Shown: positions 62,298-62,409 of the stretch, in pieces
Numbering within the stretch: position 1 is the first letter of the stretch
Layout of the letters: every line of letters begins with the position of its first letter
Assembly: GCA_002685935.1 (NCBI GenBank)
Contig: NYZD01000100.1
Location: 1-62,409, forward strand
DNA from: Planctomycetaceae bacterium
Lineage (GTDB): Bacteria > Planctomycetota > Phycisphaerae > Phycisphaerales > Zrk34
Length of the DNA: 62,409 nt
Direction: 5' to 3'
Made by a program: the position numbers and the translations under genes
The notes under the pieces: generated by a model
Database searches by the model: none
What the model was told of the DNA's origin: nothing
What the model saw: only the letters and a program-made list of their open reading frames with translations

Positions 62298-62409
62298 GAC
62301 GATGTATCATGGAGCGGTCGCCGGAAAGATGCACTACATGCAACTCGCGCAGCGGTTGAAGAAGGTGTAGTACCTGGTGGTGGTGTAGCACTAGTTCGCG
62401 CAGCAGCTA
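62298..62409. other. end of window, no gene recognised
   Basis: 112 bases with short repeated strings (CGCGCAGC twice, GGTGTAG twice, GCACTAC and its near complement). A 24-codon frame from 62296 is too short to support. It may be the start of an upstream gene region. Confidence 0.3.

Noticed and set aside
1-62409. CRISPR array, transposon, prophage or integrated plasmid
   Set aside because: I saw no regularly spaced repeats, transposase, integrase or phage structural genes; gene content is chromosomal throughout.

Overview
The window reads as a chromosomal stretch of a GC-rich member of the Planctomycetota, most likely class Phycisphaerae. The pointers are a LEPR-XLL surface-protein N-terminus, a DUF1559-type pseudopilin with its H-N-terminal methylation helix, a HlyD/M50 export cluster, a DUF58/BatA/VWA/coiled-coil operon, squalene-hopene cyclase, an aminofutalosine (menaquinone) enzyme, and a murB-ddl-ftsQ cell-wall fragment with no ftsA or ftsZ. 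GTG and TTG starts are frequent. I see no prophage, insertion sequence, CRISPR array or rRNA. The taxonomic call is inference from gene content. REGION 1 (1-7883): the 5' end of a LEPR-XLL surface protein (minus strand, cut by the window edge), tRNA-Phe, then a probable export module: a HlyD adaptor, a GAF-TM-HlyD fusion, a PqqD-like/M50-protease/HlyD fusion, a DUF3467 protein and an FKBP lipoprotein. REGION 2 (7944-21670): an orphan OppF-type ATPase with a promoter that would give a leaderless mRNA, then a long same-strand run of DUF58, BatA-like, VWA, DUF4175-like coiled-coil, a small exported protein, an alpha/alpha-toroid repeat protein and an NPCBM-like exported protein, with no MoxR ATPase beside it. 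REGION 3 (21700-30892): housekeeping genes rpmE and prfA, an unrecognised protein, an MsbA-like ABC exporter, squalene-hopene cyclase, a beta-propeller protein and a nitroreductase. REGION 4 (30915-44335): a frameshifted pseudopilin, an ArnT-like glycosyltransferase, ffh (with an apparent frameshift in a G run near its 3' end), a YmdB-type phosphodiesterase, an unusual P-loop/deoxyribosyltransferase-like fusion, a Gfo/Idh/MocA-aldo/keto reductase fusion with a sugar isomerase, then murB, ddl, ftsQ, a membrane protein and greA. REGION 5 (44388-51357, minus strand): a core-MetE methyltransferase, a sulfotransferase, an integral membrane protein, a 63-residue ribbon-helix-helix-like protein and two paralogous alkaline-phosphatase-superfamily phosphohydrolases, closely packed as one probable operon. 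REGION 6 (51612-62409): DUF1444, trpG/pabA, hflX, a carboxy-terminal protease, tsaD, an SLC13/RCK transporter, two tandem paralogous exported proteins, mqnE, and 112 bp without a recognisable gene. The most interesting candidate system is the LEPR-XLL / HlyD / PqqD-M50 neighbourhood. A RiPP-recognition-like domain fused to an intramembrane protease and a periplasmic adaptor, beside an exported giant-protein N-terminus, suggests a dedicated leader-recognition and export route. This is inference from fusion and neighbourhood, not something the sequence proves.
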